Shown here: piece by piece, positions 11,152-23,859 of the stretch | Position numbering within the stretch: the first letter of the stretch is position 1 | How the letters are laid out: each line of letters starts with the position of its first letter | Position numbers and translations under genes: made by a program | The notes under the pieces: model-generated | Database searches by the model: none | Told to the model about the DNA's origin: nothing | The model's input: the letters and a program-made list of their open reading frames with translations, nothing else | Assembly (NCBI RefSeq): GCF_000346465.2 | Contig: NC_034014.1 | Span: forward strand, 12,239,035 to 12,303,034 | From: Prunus persica | Taxonomy: Eukaryota; Streptophyta; Magnoliopsida; Rosales; Rosaceae | Direction of reading: 5' to 3' | DNA: 64,000 bases

Positions 11152-12222
11152 GAAATTTGGTAGAGCAAATTATGCTTAGGAAAATGTGTGTTTTTTCTTC
11201 TTCTTAGAAGTAGGAACTTTTACTTTCTTTCTAATCGCAGCTAATATGTGTATAAATTTTTATTTTTAAGTTTTTGATGAACTACTTTTCTATATGTGTC
11301 AAATTGTGATTTATTAAAAGGTTTCTCCTAACAAATATAGCAGGAATATATCATAATATTATGCTATATTTGTCCTCATTGCAAAATCGAAAACACCACG
11401 AGCGAGGAATATTTCACATAGGAGTTTTGATTGGCCACAAGAGATAAACAAGAGCAAAATAGTTATGTTGGTTGAGATAATAAGTAACCTTATGGCTCCT
11501 TGCAGGAGTGCGTTCTACAATAATCTTGCTAAACGACCTGTGAATTCTTCCAGGTCTGCACCTTAGGGTGCAAATACTTTTACGTTATCACATCACCATT
11601 TGTTGCACATCCATTTCTGACAAGGGATCCTGACCTTTTTTTTTTCCTTCCTAATTTGCAAGCCAATACCATGTTGAATAAGTATTTTGTTTACTTAATG
11701 AATTGGAATCATTTAAACAAGCGACCAATGAATAATGTAATGCCACTGTTTACTAAAGGGTACTTTAGACATCATGTGAGAAGTTCCTCACCGCACACAT
11801 CCCCTTCGCATAAGGAAACGATAATGACATCCTCTCTAATGCTATCCACTCTACCATCTTTTCGATTAGGCCACAAAGAAAAACAAATTTATTTCCTTTG
11901 ATGTATGCCTTTTGTTTTAGTTTCTCATTAGCCTATAAGAATGGCTTGTAGCTATACCCGATACTATGAGGGGCTTAGCCTAGTGTGTTGTGCAGACAGT
12001 AGGACCTTAGTTATGGTTATATTCCCATAGGCAGCACAAACTCGACCCTATTGCATTTAATATCCTTATAGTTGACGATGTTATGAGGGTTATAGAGGAA
12101 GGTCTTCTGAATCAAACTTTTTAGATACTTTCTTTTCATCTCATATTCTTTAGACTATTGTTTATGCACATAAAAATTAATGAGATAATTGATATTGAAC
12201 AATAAACTTGTCCTTTAACTAA
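11152..12222. other. Intergenic, nothing recognised
   Basis: No family match or repeat structure seen between the B3-like remnants and the large CACTA-like element. Confidence 0.5.
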
Positions 12223-13369
12223 ATACACTACTAAAAAACTGCGCTAAAAGCACAAATGGAATTTGTGCTCTTTATGTCAAACGACACGGATAATCGTGCT
12301 TTGTGAAGATGGCCACGGTCCAGCCACTTTAAAGTGGTCAATGTACTTCATAGTAGTTTTCGGTGATTATAGAGAATAAATGTGTTGCTTTGTGATAGGT
12401 ATTTAGAGCACGAATGAAGCATTTGTGCTTTTATTTTGACAAGTGACTAAAATGTTAGATAGATTGATTTGACAGGTGTGAGCTGAGCACAGTTTCAAAA
12501 TTGTGCTCTAAAAGGACCAGCCCTTAATTCCCCCTTAGAATCTATGACGAACCCTCTCCCTATCCGACATCAGGCATGTGTCGGCCTAAATTAGAAAAAT
12601 ACCCTTCTTGCCCTAATTCCAAAATAATTTTAAGGTTTAACTTCTACCTGAAAATCGGCAGAGCCTCCCTTGATAACGGCTCTAAACCTTAAAATCTACC
12701 TGCACAGCACATACAATTAATTTCCTAAGCACAACGTATAAACCACACACCAATTAACAACAGTTTCAATGGGCTTTAGGCCTCCTTTGCCAACGTAAAT
12801 AAGTCAGCAAAATCCTCTTGATATAACTGAACTTAACAAACAAATCCTAAACGTGTAGCTACACCTAGGTTAGCCTAGGTTGCCAACGTACCCTTATAAT
12901 TAAGCCACACATAGTTCTTTCTACCATAAATCATAATTAAGATAATATAGAAATGTTCAAGGTGAAACCAATAATAAAATTCTAGAATCATTCTTTACTT
13001 AATTTCAACAAGCTATAAACTAAATGTCATGTCCTGAAATTATGTACCTAACTGTTCAATCAGTTTATCATTGTACATCTAAACACATGTGTAACCAAAC
13101 CTTTTACCTGAAAGCCATGCCTGCAACCGTAAGCATAGTGCATATATTCTGCTATCACCCACCAAGGGGTATATGGGAAATATCATTAAATCCGAAGGCA
13201 ATTGGGGAAAGGGGAAACTAGTCAACCACATGTGTAGACAAGTCGGGCAGGTGGCTGGGGATCCTGGGCAACCCTGTACAGATAACATGAGTGGGTGGTG
13301 AAGAATATCATGTTAATTGTACAAAACATATCAGTACTGCACTGTTCTTGACATAGGTATACCCCAAAC

Positions 13370-13430
13370 ATAATCCGTCAATTTCATAGATAATCCATCA
13401 ATTCCATAGATAATCCATCAATTCCAAGTA
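13370..13430. repeat. Three tandem 20-bp units
   Basis: AATCCATCAATTCCATAGAT-like units follow one another three times with single-base differences. Confidence 0.7.
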
Positions 13431-14469
13431 TTACACATGTGGAATGGTCCACTCCACATGTATAGCACATCCTAGCAGAATTCAGGGACAAATGGTCAAC
13501 CTGAGAACGCAATCCTAGCAGAACTTAGGGAGATATACTCAACTTGAGAAAGCAAATCCTAGCACCACACGGTTTGGGCTTTCTCGATACTCGTGGGGTA
13601 ATGTCATACATGCGTAGACAAATTCAAAAAGCAACTGTATGTCCGAAGACATTTAGAAGGCAACCGTATGTTCAAATACATTTATGTATTCCGTAGGCAA
13701 CATTTCTGTTTCCAAAGCAACAAATATTTCGTTTCCATAACCTTTCCGTCCTCACACTTTTCAACATATATGAAAATAAACATATAACCAAACATTTAAA
13801 ATCAACTCAACCCAAATTCACACAACCAAATCACAAACACCTCCTAACCAATTGGTTCTGATTGGGCAGGTGAGGCCCACATCTTGGTCAATTAGGCCCG
13901 TGGGGCCCCTAACCTTTAATCTCCAATCCAAAAGTTCATGTAGGTCCACAACAGTCCATCAGTTACGTCCCAACAGATTGGTTACTATCCAATGGTCATA
14001 TCGTCAATGACCACACGATCGGGCAAAGATCAATGGTTAAAACCTTGTATTTAAGGATTTGGAATATCCGAACGTTTGATTCTCGATCCACCAAAAGTGG
14101 CTAGAATTGGGTAAATCACAGCCAAAATCGTTGGCGAAATTGGGGGTTATAAATCAATCTCTTAAACAACAAAATCAACCTCAACCACCTACACAATCAA
14201 CAAGAGTACGAGGAGAGGATCGAAATCCATACTTGGATCGTTGTTAACGGCCACTAGAGTCGCAAAAAATGGCAACAAAAAACATGGAAACGATTGGCCT
14301 TTTTCGAGCTCGCAACGGCGGCGTGACTGTCTGGGGTAGCGGGATCTTGGCCCAAACGTGGTCACTAGTCAGTGCTGGTCATTTTTCTACCAGTCTAATC
14401 ATCCGAGGTGGTTGGACAATGACATTGTGTCGCCTAAAAGTTGAAAAGGCGTAGTGCGCCGCCATCCCC

Positions 14470-14470
<1 letters not shown>

Positions 14471-14499
<29 letters not shown>
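14471..14499. repeat. (GA)n microsatellite
   Basis: Uninterrupted GA dinucleotides inside the CACTA-like element. Confidence 0.9.
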
Positions 14500-14501
<2 letters not shown>

Positions 14502-15234
14502 TGATGCACATTCCTTTAAAAAATCCAATTTTGTAATATTTATGGTTGTGCCACTGCACTTTTGTTGAACAAAACGTCTTCGTTTCAATTCCGATTTGGG
14601 CCCACAGCGTGTCTATGAACTCATGAGCTCAAGCACTACGCAAAGTAACCAAGAAAATTTTCAAAATTAGCCCTGAGAAAAAGTCAAATCTAAACCGCTA
14701 GGAAGCCCTAAGGTTAAAGTCATCGTTTCATTTATAATTTAAAAATTAAATTAAATTTAGGGATAGGTTGTTACTTGCTCAATAGGGTATATATTTCTTA
14801 TAAAAAATATTAACACAATTTGAAAACCGTACTCATGCCAATTGTTTAAATATAAAAAAAAAATTACACATTCAGCTTTTGCACGTACTTACATTGGGTG
14901 GGATGGAGATGTTCTATACGAAATTAAAACCCTAGGAATTTTGTTCCCCACGCCAATTTTTAATTGCCACATACAAATTATATTGTATTGTACCATTCAC
15001 AACATCAGTTACCTACCATTTTATGGAATGTCAACAAAAACCAATAAATTAAATTAAAAAAATATATATATAAACTAATAAATTAATGGGAGCTTTAGTT
15101 TTAAAACACAATACAGTTTACTAATTTGGAAGGCCAAAGACCAAATGTAGTACCTAATTTTACAAAAATATCAAAATTACACATAATGCCACTCCTTCTA
15201 AGGCAAGCATACTATGCCACATGTCCATATATCT

Positions 15235-15400
15235 AGCCAACCTCCCGCCGCTGGCCACCTGCAAACACCACCACCGGCCACCACCATCGGACTCCCGCTG
15301 CCGGCCACCACCGCCGGACTCTCGCAGCCGGCCACCTGCCAACACCACCACTGGCCACCACCGTCGGACTTCCGCCACCTGCTAGCCACCGTCTACAGGG
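15235..15400. repeat. GC-rich degenerate minisatellite
   Basis: Irregular repeats of GCCGGCCACC / CACCACCGCCGGACT form a sharply GC-rich island in AT-rich surroundings. Frames through it give low-complexity Pro/Thr/His or Gly/Trp/Arg peptides, so apparent coding on both strands is an artefact of composition. Confidence 0.6.
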
Positions 15401-15710
15401 TACTAACTCCATTGCCCTTTATTCACCTTTTAAAAAAATATTTTGTGTCATTGAATGGACTCGAACCTTGACCCTCGAAGGAGGAAGGCTCACTCACAAA
15501 CCACTACACCAAACTTGATTTTGTTATATTTATTCAGTTATACAATATTTATATAAACAATCAATGGTTTAAAAAAAAATTCATTTCAACACTTATTCAT
15601 ACAAAAATTGCAAATAAAAACAGAAACTACAACAAAAATACAATGTAGATATCAATTATGTTAAAAAAACAAAAACAAAAACGAAAACAGCTACAAAAAC
15701 AATTGTAATT

Positions 15711-17060
15711 AAATGAAAACTACAATGCAGTTTTCATTTTCCAAAAGTCCAATTTTGAGTTCCCTCGCTCTTAGGTAGTTCTACTCTTCTCTTGCCCACC
15801 TAATTCCTCATCTGGGTAGCCTCTACTCTTTAAATTGTTGAGGTTGAAGGCCAAGGAAAGAGCAAAAATCCAATTGTAATTAAATGAAAACTGCAATGTA
15901 GTTTCCAAAAGTCCAATTTTGAGTTCTCTTGCTCTTGGGTAGTTCTACTCTTCTCTTGCCCACCCAATTCCTAATATGGGTAGCCTATACTCTTCAAATT
16001 GGTGAGTCTGAAGGCCAAGGAGAGAGCAAAAATCCAATTGTAATTACCAAAACTGCAATGTGGTTTGTATGAAACTACAATGCATAACATGTATAAAATT
16101 TTATTGAACTAAAGCTTAAATGGTATTGCGAAATATCATATGACAATGATGACATCCACCATATCTAAATCAAGACAAATGCATATTAAGTGAGTAAGCT
16201 TTATAATAAGAAGTTGCAGCTAAAAAACAGAAATTCAATAGCATCAATTATATACTATGTAAAAATCGTAATTCAATGAGAAAGTTGGGGTGTGAAGGGA
16301 CCAACCTGGGCCAATCAATTATAATTACCAACTCATATACACAACTAAAATGGCACATGTGGGTAGTGTCTAGCAGCATATCCAGAAAATTGTGAAAATA
16401 GCCCTTTGTCATTAAACTCATCTTTGTTGTCTCTTCCACCGCCCATCTTACTTCAACTTGTAATTAATGCACACATAAAAATCATAATTCAAAAAATCAG
16501 TTGGGAAACCAACAACCAAAAGTAATCAAATAGAAACAAGCACATTAACAGCCACTAAGCAACCCCACATCATGTCATAGTCTGAATGGTGCCCAATATA
16601 TGCAAAGTTTACTAGTTTAACAGAGTCCAACCAAGAAAAATACATAGACTATGTTGCAGAGAAGATTCACAAAACAAGATATGACCTAAAGATTCTTAAA
16701 TTTGGGCAACCATGATCTTTAACTTTTTAAACGGAAATCTTGTTATCATAATGGTTTCTACTTTGTATATTATATAGTTAATAGCATGAACTATTTGGCA
16801 AAACTTCAAATTGGCCAGGTTGAAGGCCAAAGAAAGAGCAAAAATCTAATTGTAATTAAATGAAAACTACAACGCAGTTTCCGAAAGTCCAATTTTGAGT
16901 TCCCTTGCTCTTGGGTAGTTCTACTCTTCTCTTGCCCACCAATTCCTCATCTGGGTAGTCTCCACTCTTCAAATTGGTGAGGTTGAAGGCCAAAGAAAGA
17001 GCAAAAATCCAATTGTAATTACCAAAACTGTAATGTAGATTGTGCAAAACTACAATGCAG
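15711..17060. repeat. Three copies of an approximately 164-bp repeat (two in tandem, one displaced)
   Basis: GTCCAATTTTGAGTTC starts at 15747, 15911 and 16887. Each is followed by the same order of landmarks: CTCTTGCTCTT, GTAGTTCTACTCTTCTC, a GGGTAG segment and an AAGGCCAA...GAGCAAAAATC segment. The first two are adjacent with a 164-bp period; the third lies about 0.98 kb on. No coding function is seen. Confidence 0.8.
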
Positions 17061-18034
17061 AACCTGTGTAAAATTTCACTCAACTAAAGCTTAAATGGTA
17101 TTGAAAAATATTATATGACAGTGATGGCATCAACCAGCAATATCAAAACTAAAAAACATACACAAATGTTAGTAAATCCTCTGTATATTCATGTTTTTAT
17201 TTCACTAATTAGAGAACAATAAGCAGGCACACCATATTGGTATATTCTAAAAAGAAGGCATGGAATGAGCAATTGGGAGCAGTATCAGGTGCGGGCATAG
17301 TATGACCAGTGTCAAAGCCCACGTTCCTTAGTCTCTTAAAGGGAAACAAAGGGAAAATCTATGTTGGGTGTTTATACAGCAAACCCTAAAGTTCTGAAAA
17401 GAATTGAAAAGGCTAAATGCCAATTCTATTGGATATATTCTTATACCAGAAAAAACGGGGTTGCCTTCATGAACTTTTTTTTTCTACTACTCATTCTACC
17501 ACGCATGCATGCACACAACAATGTAGGTCTACATCTCGAATTGGATCAACAAAGATAACTTATATACTGCCAGTTCATGATAGTTTTCAAAGCTTGACAG
17601 TATATAGATTAAAGCAATTACCTAACAATATATGGATTCATGAAGAAGAGCATAAAGTGGATTTGTGTCAAAAGATGACCACTTGTCAAACTGCAAACAT
17701 GGAATGGTTTAAGGTTTATAACTTTATACCAGGTATGTTCAAAGCCTTGGATTCAACATCAATAAAAAGCAGTTATTTTCTTACAGCATCCAAGAAGTAA
17801 TAACTGATTTCCTTTGGTGCTCCTGAAACTATTATAGGATCCTAGGCCCTCTCAAACCGCAAATGTAGCAGATTTTCTCATATTGTATGACTTTATTAGT
17901 TAGCCTTGAACTAAGATTAGCAAACTACAAGTTGAAATTGTAAAAAATAACAGTATATGGAGAAAGTGGAAAATGGCTCAAATTATAGGGATCAAGTGTA
18001 AAGTGATGAATGATAACATAACTTAATGACCAAC

Positions 18035-18113
18035 CTAGTTTGACAAAATCTGACAAGCCAAAGTCTATAGCCTTCAATTGTGAATCCTCATCCTTTGATG
18101 AAAACAGAAAATT
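18035..18113 (-). pseudogene. Captured exon of a CDPK-related protein kinase (CRK)
   Basis: On the - strand, after a splice acceptor (TTGTTCAG, 18120-18114), an open 79-nt exon reads NFLFSSKDEDSQLK and then AIDFGLSDFVKL before a GT donor at 18034. This is the exon spanning kinase subdomains VIb-VII of plant CDPK-related kinases (NFLF.SK..DS.LKAIDFGLSDF). It includes the DFG motif that binds Mg-ATP. No other kinase exons were recognised nearby, and the fragment lies inside the CACTA-like element. It is therefore read as a transposon-captured, non-functional piece. Confidence 0.75.
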
Positions 18114-18779
18114 CTGAACAAAATACACTTATGAATGTGAAATGAATGCAAGTTACAAACAACAACTAAATGCTTGAAGAAAAAATGCAGTTATGCAATG
18201 AATGCAAGTTACAACTCCAGAGGCAATAGCAGTAGTCATCTAACGTCAAAAACATTAAACAAAATCACCAAATAAGACAACACCAATACAATACGAATTT
18301 AAAAAACATAAATAAATAGCAGAAAACAAAGCGTAGAAGGGTACTAGAAGAACGCCAACTGTCAAAACAACAAAATGAGACAGGATGCAGCAATCTGACT
18401 AGAACATAACCTGTTTTCAGAAGAAGATAAAACTAGAAAATCTATATACAAACTAACTCGTATCACCAATTCATAGTTAGACCACCAAGGAAATTATCAG
18501 GACTAAATGTCAACTTCGCTCATACCACAAAAACCATTTTTGCAGATAAAATATGCATCTCTTCTTCCCTAGAAAGTATAACAATTACGAAAACCAAAAT
18601 TATTTGTGTTTCCTGTAAATCATGTGTCCGCCAACAAATCCAATTCAAACAATGCCAAGAAAACGTTTTAAGGATCCATATCAATCACAAAGACGACTGA
18701 TCATCCTAAGAATCCGCAAAACTCACTAATTCACAAGTCAATTGATTAGTAAACTCAGTCAAACTGAGAAATTGCATAC

Positions 18780-18893
18780 CAGGTTGATAAGCTGCGAGTC
18801 AAGCAACTTGAGAATTCCATCGCAGATTGATCTCTTGATCTTGGATTGATGATCACAGATCATAGCCACGTGGTCGTCGTTGCTGCCAGGGGG
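18780..18893 (-). pseudogene. Captured exon of a 14-3-3 protein gene
   Basis: On the - strand the exon reads SNDDHVAMI, then DHQSKI and ICDGILKLLDSQLI, followed by a GT donor at 18779. This matches the third and fourth helices of plant 14-3-3 proteins (NEDHV..I..YRSKIE.EL..ICDGIL.LLDS.L.P), with the EL residues between SKI and ICDG altered or lost. 14-3-3 proteins are dimeric phosphopeptide-binding adaptors. Only this exon is recognised, inside the CACTA-like element and about 0.7 kb from the kinase exon, which supports capture of several unrelated genes. Confidence 0.75.
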
Positions 18894-20112
18894 AAGAGAG
18901 AGAGATCGATCTGATCAACAAAAAGGAAACCAACAAATTTGGGTCAGGCTTTTAAACAAAAAAGGTATAATTATCTTTTTAGTCACTAATGTAAGGTGGG
19001 CCAACGAATCTGGGCCTCCTCTTTAACTTAATCCAAAATAACAATTCTTTTCTAGGTATTAAAACCCAAATAAAAAAACTCAATGTCTCAAATACTAATT
19101 AGTAAAGTTAATTATGTCTAATACCTAATTTTTCTTAAATTAATATGGAGCAAACAATATAGATTTGGAACCTGTGTTTGTAAATTGATTTCTTAGCACA
19201 TAAAAGGTAATAACAATCAACTTGTATCCCTTTATCGATGCGCAAAATTGCAGCCGAATGAAAGTTATAAACATCCCAACACATACTAACATTATAGTTG
19301 GCAATTGCATAAGCCTAAAGTAAAATTTTTATAGTTTGTAGCATTACAGTTGGATTCATGCATGAGTTAACAAATACATCTTTGAAATAATGTGAATCCA
19401 CAAAGTAAGCCTACACATACTACCGAAAACATCTACTTCAATATACATCTTCATCTTCTAAGCCTTGTCAGCAATCCAAATACAATTCACAAGAACACCT
19501 ACCTAATATTATGTTCTTCATTTGTTATTGGTCCAGGCATATGATAGACAAAGATAGAGTCCTCAGCAAGCCAAAAAACATATTCTTTGCCAAAAAAGAT
19601 AATTAACACACAATCGACCATTAATAATTTGGCTGAAACATTTACCATGAAGCATGAGCTGATTTAACAGCTACAATTACCCCTGGATGCATTGAAGTTC
19701 TTTTGAGCCACTTTAATATCCTTAGAACTTTTTCCTTACAAATGCAGCTTCTTCTATCCTACAAGGTTGAACAAGGCTAAGTCAGTCGGCATCTTAACTA
19801 GTTTTCATTACATAATTATAAGTTATGTGTGTTGCCAATTAACATAAACAAACAACAAGTCCATGGCCAAAGTAAAAAAAACCAACTAATGCAAGGGTCT
19901 CTCAGCAATAATACAAAGTTTAAAAACTCAAAAGTCACTATACTCAATAATTTGCATATAAATTCTTAATCTTTTCATTTGTTTTTATTATATGACAAAA
20001 CGAAACAATTATATTAAGTGTTGAAAATATAGTTTTTGTTCACAAATTTCACAAATTTATAAAAGCAACCAACCATATGATAAAATTATTAAATAAAAAT
20101 TTGAACTTTTTT

Positions 20113-20376
20113 CTATAGATCTACTTCCTGAAAATATTTACAAAGAGAGAAAGAGAGATTGCAAACCATGAGTTTGTTCCATGGCGAAGTAGAGCAAAGC
20201 TCATTAAAGAGCTTGGTGAGGCCCATCTCCACAACCCAGCCATCAAACCTTGCATACAATAGACACCAAGGACTCATTTTGATTCTTGACTTCCTTGGAT
20301 AAAACATACTCTCAGACCTTGCTGGAGATTCCATGAGATTCTCAGGGAGTGGGTCTCCAACTGTCAATCCATTCAA
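20113..20376 (-). other. Open frame of unknown origin inside the CACTA-like element
   Basis: An 87-codon frame on the - strand (NGLTVGDPLPENLMESPARS..., later LLYARFDGWVVEMGL) has non-random amino-acid content. It sits between the RPA12-like and 14-3-3-like pieces, so it may be another captured gene fragment. I do not recognise the family. Confidence 0.3.
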
Positions 20377-21089
20377 AATGGATGCTATTTACACAAGAAA
20401 TAAGTTGTGAGGAAAATCAATGATCGATCAATGACTTATTACTTATTCATATGCTCATATGTGAAGAGTAAAGTATGACATGTGAAGCTATGTTGATTGA
20501 AAAGGGTAAGGCTATCATCATGTAAGTTAAATGATTTTATAATATGCATCACCATAAAAACTCACTCAATCCAACTAGATCTTTATCTTAAAAAGTTTGA
20601 GCCTTGACCCACCAAGCACAAGGACTGTTAAAATTGAGCCATACCCAATAATTTGGTATTAAAAAAAGCAATATATATAATGAAAATTTTATTGATTCAA
20701 CTAAAATATGAAACCTGGGTAAGAAAATTTTCTCCTTTATTCATCTTGCTTCTCAATATGAATTAAGCCATTCTCAAATCTAAACTAGGTAAAAGAAGGA
20801 GAAAAAAAAAACTTTATCAAGAAAAGACCCATCTCATCCCTCTCTTCTTAGAGAACTCATGCTCTATTAGCATCCAATCTCACAAAAATATATCACCTGC
20901 AACCAAAAATAGTAGTCGACATCTAACCCAAGAACAATGATGCCTAGCTTCAGCTACTCTACCTTCAAGATATGTAAATTCCAAGTACCATTATAACTAA
21001 AGCATAACCAAAAACACAATATAACCAAAACAAAACACAATAAATTCACAATATAACTAAATGAAAACCAAAAACACAGAAACATAAAA

Positions 21090-21285
21090 TCAAAAAATAG
21101 TGCAAATATCAAATGCCCACAAATTTTTTAAAAAAAAACATTAAACTTTAAATCAGAAACACCCAAACAGTCCAAGTTGAGATTTTCATACCTTTGATGA
21201 AAGCCTAGATGCAATGAGATTCGAGAGAGAGGAGAATCTGAGTGAAATAGAAAGATTGAGAGAGAAGGGAGGAGGTGGATCGAGA

Positions 21286-21322
<37 letters not shown>
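21090..21322 (-). pseudogene. Copy of the RPA12 upstream/5'-UTR region carried by the CACTA-like element
   Basis: This stretch matches 46655-46890, the upstream region of the RPA12 gene in this same window, in the same orientation and order. Shared runs include CAAATATCAAAT.CCCACAAATT, AATCAGAAACACCCAAACAG, TCCAAGT, GATTTTC.TACCTTTGATG, AAAGCC.AG and the GA-rich tract after CGAGAGTTGAGAGAG. The RPA12 coding exons are not seen here. The match is clear by eye but diverged (many substitutions and small gaps). Confidence 0.75.
21289..21322. repeat. (GA)n microsatellite
   Basis: GA repeats at the end of the RPA12-like segment, matched by the GA tract at 46867-46889. Confidence 0.9.
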
Positions 21323-21325
<3 letters not shown>

Positions 21326-22103
21326 AAAGAATTGAAACAGGGAGAGTTTTGGGCATGGTTTTAAGTTTTCCGTGACCTATTATCTAACTTTTTTATATAA
21401 TTATTATTTTTAAATATATTATTGAGCATAAATCTTTATGAGAGTGTCCTAAAGTTATTTCACATAGTGATTAAAAAAACGTTATTTGGTATTTCTACGA
21501 AAACTAGTTCTTAAAAAATATCTACTAACGGCGTGAAAATCTGGAATTTGTGTCATTTACTAAGCACAAATGGAATTTGGAATTTGGTATACATTTGAGC
21601 ATTTTATATAGATTATAAAAGGTTTTCGACCCAAAAATAAAAAACGCACATATTTAGAAACGTGCCCTATATATTCAGCTTCTCTATTTATGGGACATAA
21701 TATATGAAGCATAATTTATAGAAATGTGACTTAAGAGACACAATTGCAGTATTCGTACTCTATAGACCACCATATTTTGGAATGTGTGCAGTACAAATTC
21801 ACACAATTTTAGTATCCGTGCTTTATATGAGTTATGAGACTTTTAAAAAAAGAAAAAGAAAAAAAAATATATATATATAGCCACAAAAGCTGTCTATTCA
21901 TGCTCTCTATAGGCCATAAAAGTTGTGTGTAAATTACTTAAGCATAATTATTTCCTTCTTTTCTTCAAGTTGGACACGAAATTATTGTGTCTTCTCTGCA
22001 TATGACACAAATACTACATATATGTGCCCAATGTGATTCAAAAGGACATGACCATTTTTTTGTGGCCTTTGGATCATGGTTTTTGCCCAATTTTGTAGTA
22101 ATA

Positions 22104-23859
22104 ATATAAGTTTAACATATGAATATCTATAAAAGATTACATCATATGATTAGCCTTTATGGCATATTTTCAACAGAAACTGCTATTATATGTTACATAA
22201 GCACATGACTTCATAGTTTGTTGTAGCCTCAAGAACTGCGAAAAGGTACAATTATTAGTTACACAACGACACTTAACTATTAGTAATATTTATATTCAAT
22301 TGACAACTAGTCTTATATTCTACTTAGATATTCATCCTCATTTTAGACGAAGTTGGGCACCATTGATATCTAGTGGTTCTATGTTCGTGAACAAGATTCA
22401 AATATGTGACAACTTCCCAAGTACCCGAAAAACACAACTTGTCATAAACAAGTGCAATCCATTATAAGCATACAGACTCATTTTTTGTTTTTATTCTATG
22501 TTAATATCCCATGTAAACCCCCTTCCCACAAAAGAAAATTTGTTATGCCTATTATTTCTAGTTGAATGACCTTAACAAGGTCTACATCAATGAAATTATG
22601 ACGTACTTTGAAAAACATATGAGAGTTCGTCAAGTTCAATATCGTCCGACCAAAGCAAGCACGAACACAAGAATCCCTAGCTAGAACACAAAAAATCCTT
22701 AGTTGATGCATCCAATTTATTGTATAGATCATTGATTCGAAAATTCATGTTCAAATACCCTTATGATAGGTCAACCATGTACTCATGAGTTTGATATGTT
22801 TTCACCAAGACTCTACACATTCCTATTTCTTGGGCAAAATCTAAATTCCGAACAACCCAATGTGATAAGTGATATAATGATTCAAGTGGCATCGCTAATG
22901 AATGATTGTGATATGGTTATTTTTTACGATGTACACCACGTTTCTTGTTGTAATTTACCATAAAAGCCAAAAAGTTCTCTCTTGTCAACGACCTAGGTGA
23001 CTACACCGTATTTGGCAGGCCATTCAACTTTTCTTTTATCAAGCCTTCTTTTGAACAACACCACCATCTCCTAATTACTTTTCCTTGCGAGTTATGATTG
23101 AATATGTCATTTCTTACACTTAATTCCATAACCTTTGCAAAACTCATATCATTTTTCTCTATTAATTCTACCATTTTAAACTCCAACCCTATAACATCTT
23201 CTTTCCTGAGTGCATGCATACAAATCAGTATAGTATGTGTTCAAAAAATGGGATGGCTCATTCAAACTTCAAAACAGTATGGTTGAATTCAATATGAAAC
23301 CCAATGCACACAAGTCCTAAACCCATAAATTTGTAAAATTTGAATTCTTACTTGTTACGTTTGAATCATTAAACGCCTCCTACTTTAACCTCATTCCAAC
23401 TGCAACTTAAACATTCCTTACACACACAATGTTGTCATTTGACTAGCTGAAGCTTAGGGCACCCATCGAGAAAATGGGACACACTCATTCCTGTCTCAAA
23501 TAGCTAGGGAAAACGCTTAAGGAACAGGCGCGAAGATAGTTGAAGGCTACTTCATGCCTCCTCAAACCAGGTCATGCTCATGCTAAGGAGAATGAGACAC
23601 ACAGAGGCAATAATGGCTAGAGCAAGACATGGTTTACCCCAAGTAGGTGGTCTAGTTCACACGTAGGAGAAGACCTTGCCTTTGTTTAAAATATTTTTTC
23701 TTTTCCTCAAGTGCATTTCACGTGATGCTCATAAAGAAAGGGAAACATGCTTCGAGATCTCAATCATGGTCATTTGATTTAAAAACTCAAATACAGACAT
23801 CCAAAAAACTGATTGATTGCAAAGTAAAATTTGAAAGGTTCAACCCAAGAGAGCTTTAG
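22104..23859. other. Intergenic, no gene recognised
   Basis: Scattered short frames (for example 22496-22732 and 23001-23219 on the - strand) show no family pattern, and no inverted or direct repeat structure was found. Confidence 0.5.

Larger units (their letters stand above)
12540..14780 (-). repeat. Possible large LTR remnant (Ty3/gypsy-like) inside the CACTA-like element
   Basis: Read on the - strand from about 14775, the sequence begins GTAACAACCTATCCC, resembling the TGTAACAxCC starts of several plant gypsy LTRs. Near 12646-12665 it contains an AATCGGCAGAG motif often seen in such LTRs. No coding domains, primer-binding site or second LTR are visible. The call rests on family resemblance only. 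Confidence 0.25.
12226..22100. mobile_element. CACTA-like (En/Spm) non-autonomous element, about 9.9 kb, carrying cellular gene fragments
   Basis: The left end is CACTACTAAAAAACTG (12226-12241). The right end is TTTTGTAGTA (22091-22100), the complement of TACTACAAAA, so the usual terminal C has mutated to T. ATA flanks both ends (12223-12225 and 22101-22103), fitting the 3-bp target duplication of CACTA elements. Both subterminal regions carry many short copies of a motif like GCACAAAT/ATTTGTGC (12255-12500 and 21545-22020), the usual transposase-binding arrangement. I see no TNP2-like transposase inside. Instead there are fragments of a 14-3-3 gene, a CDPK-related kinase and the RPA12 5' region, plus a local repeat family and a possible LTR remnant. 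The boundary pairing is inferred from ends, duplication and motifs together; the interior could include later insertions. Confidence 0.65.

Noticed and set aside
13370..13430. Short regularly repeated units as a CRISPR array
   Set aside because: Units are directly adjacent with no spacers, and the genome is eukaryotic. It is a simple tandem repeat.
15160..15471. Overlapping Gly/Trp/Arg and Pro/Thr/His frames
   Set aside because: Both strands are open only because of the GC-rich minisatellite.
15449..15520. tRNA-like GACTCGAACCTTGACC...CCACTACACC segment
   Set aside because: It recalls a T-arm and 3' end in reverse, but no cloverleaf could be built. More likely a decayed tRNA-derived repeat.
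22496..23286. Several 60-80-codon frames on both strands
   Set aside because: No motif, no splice-consistent linkage and no neighbouring domain to support a gene.
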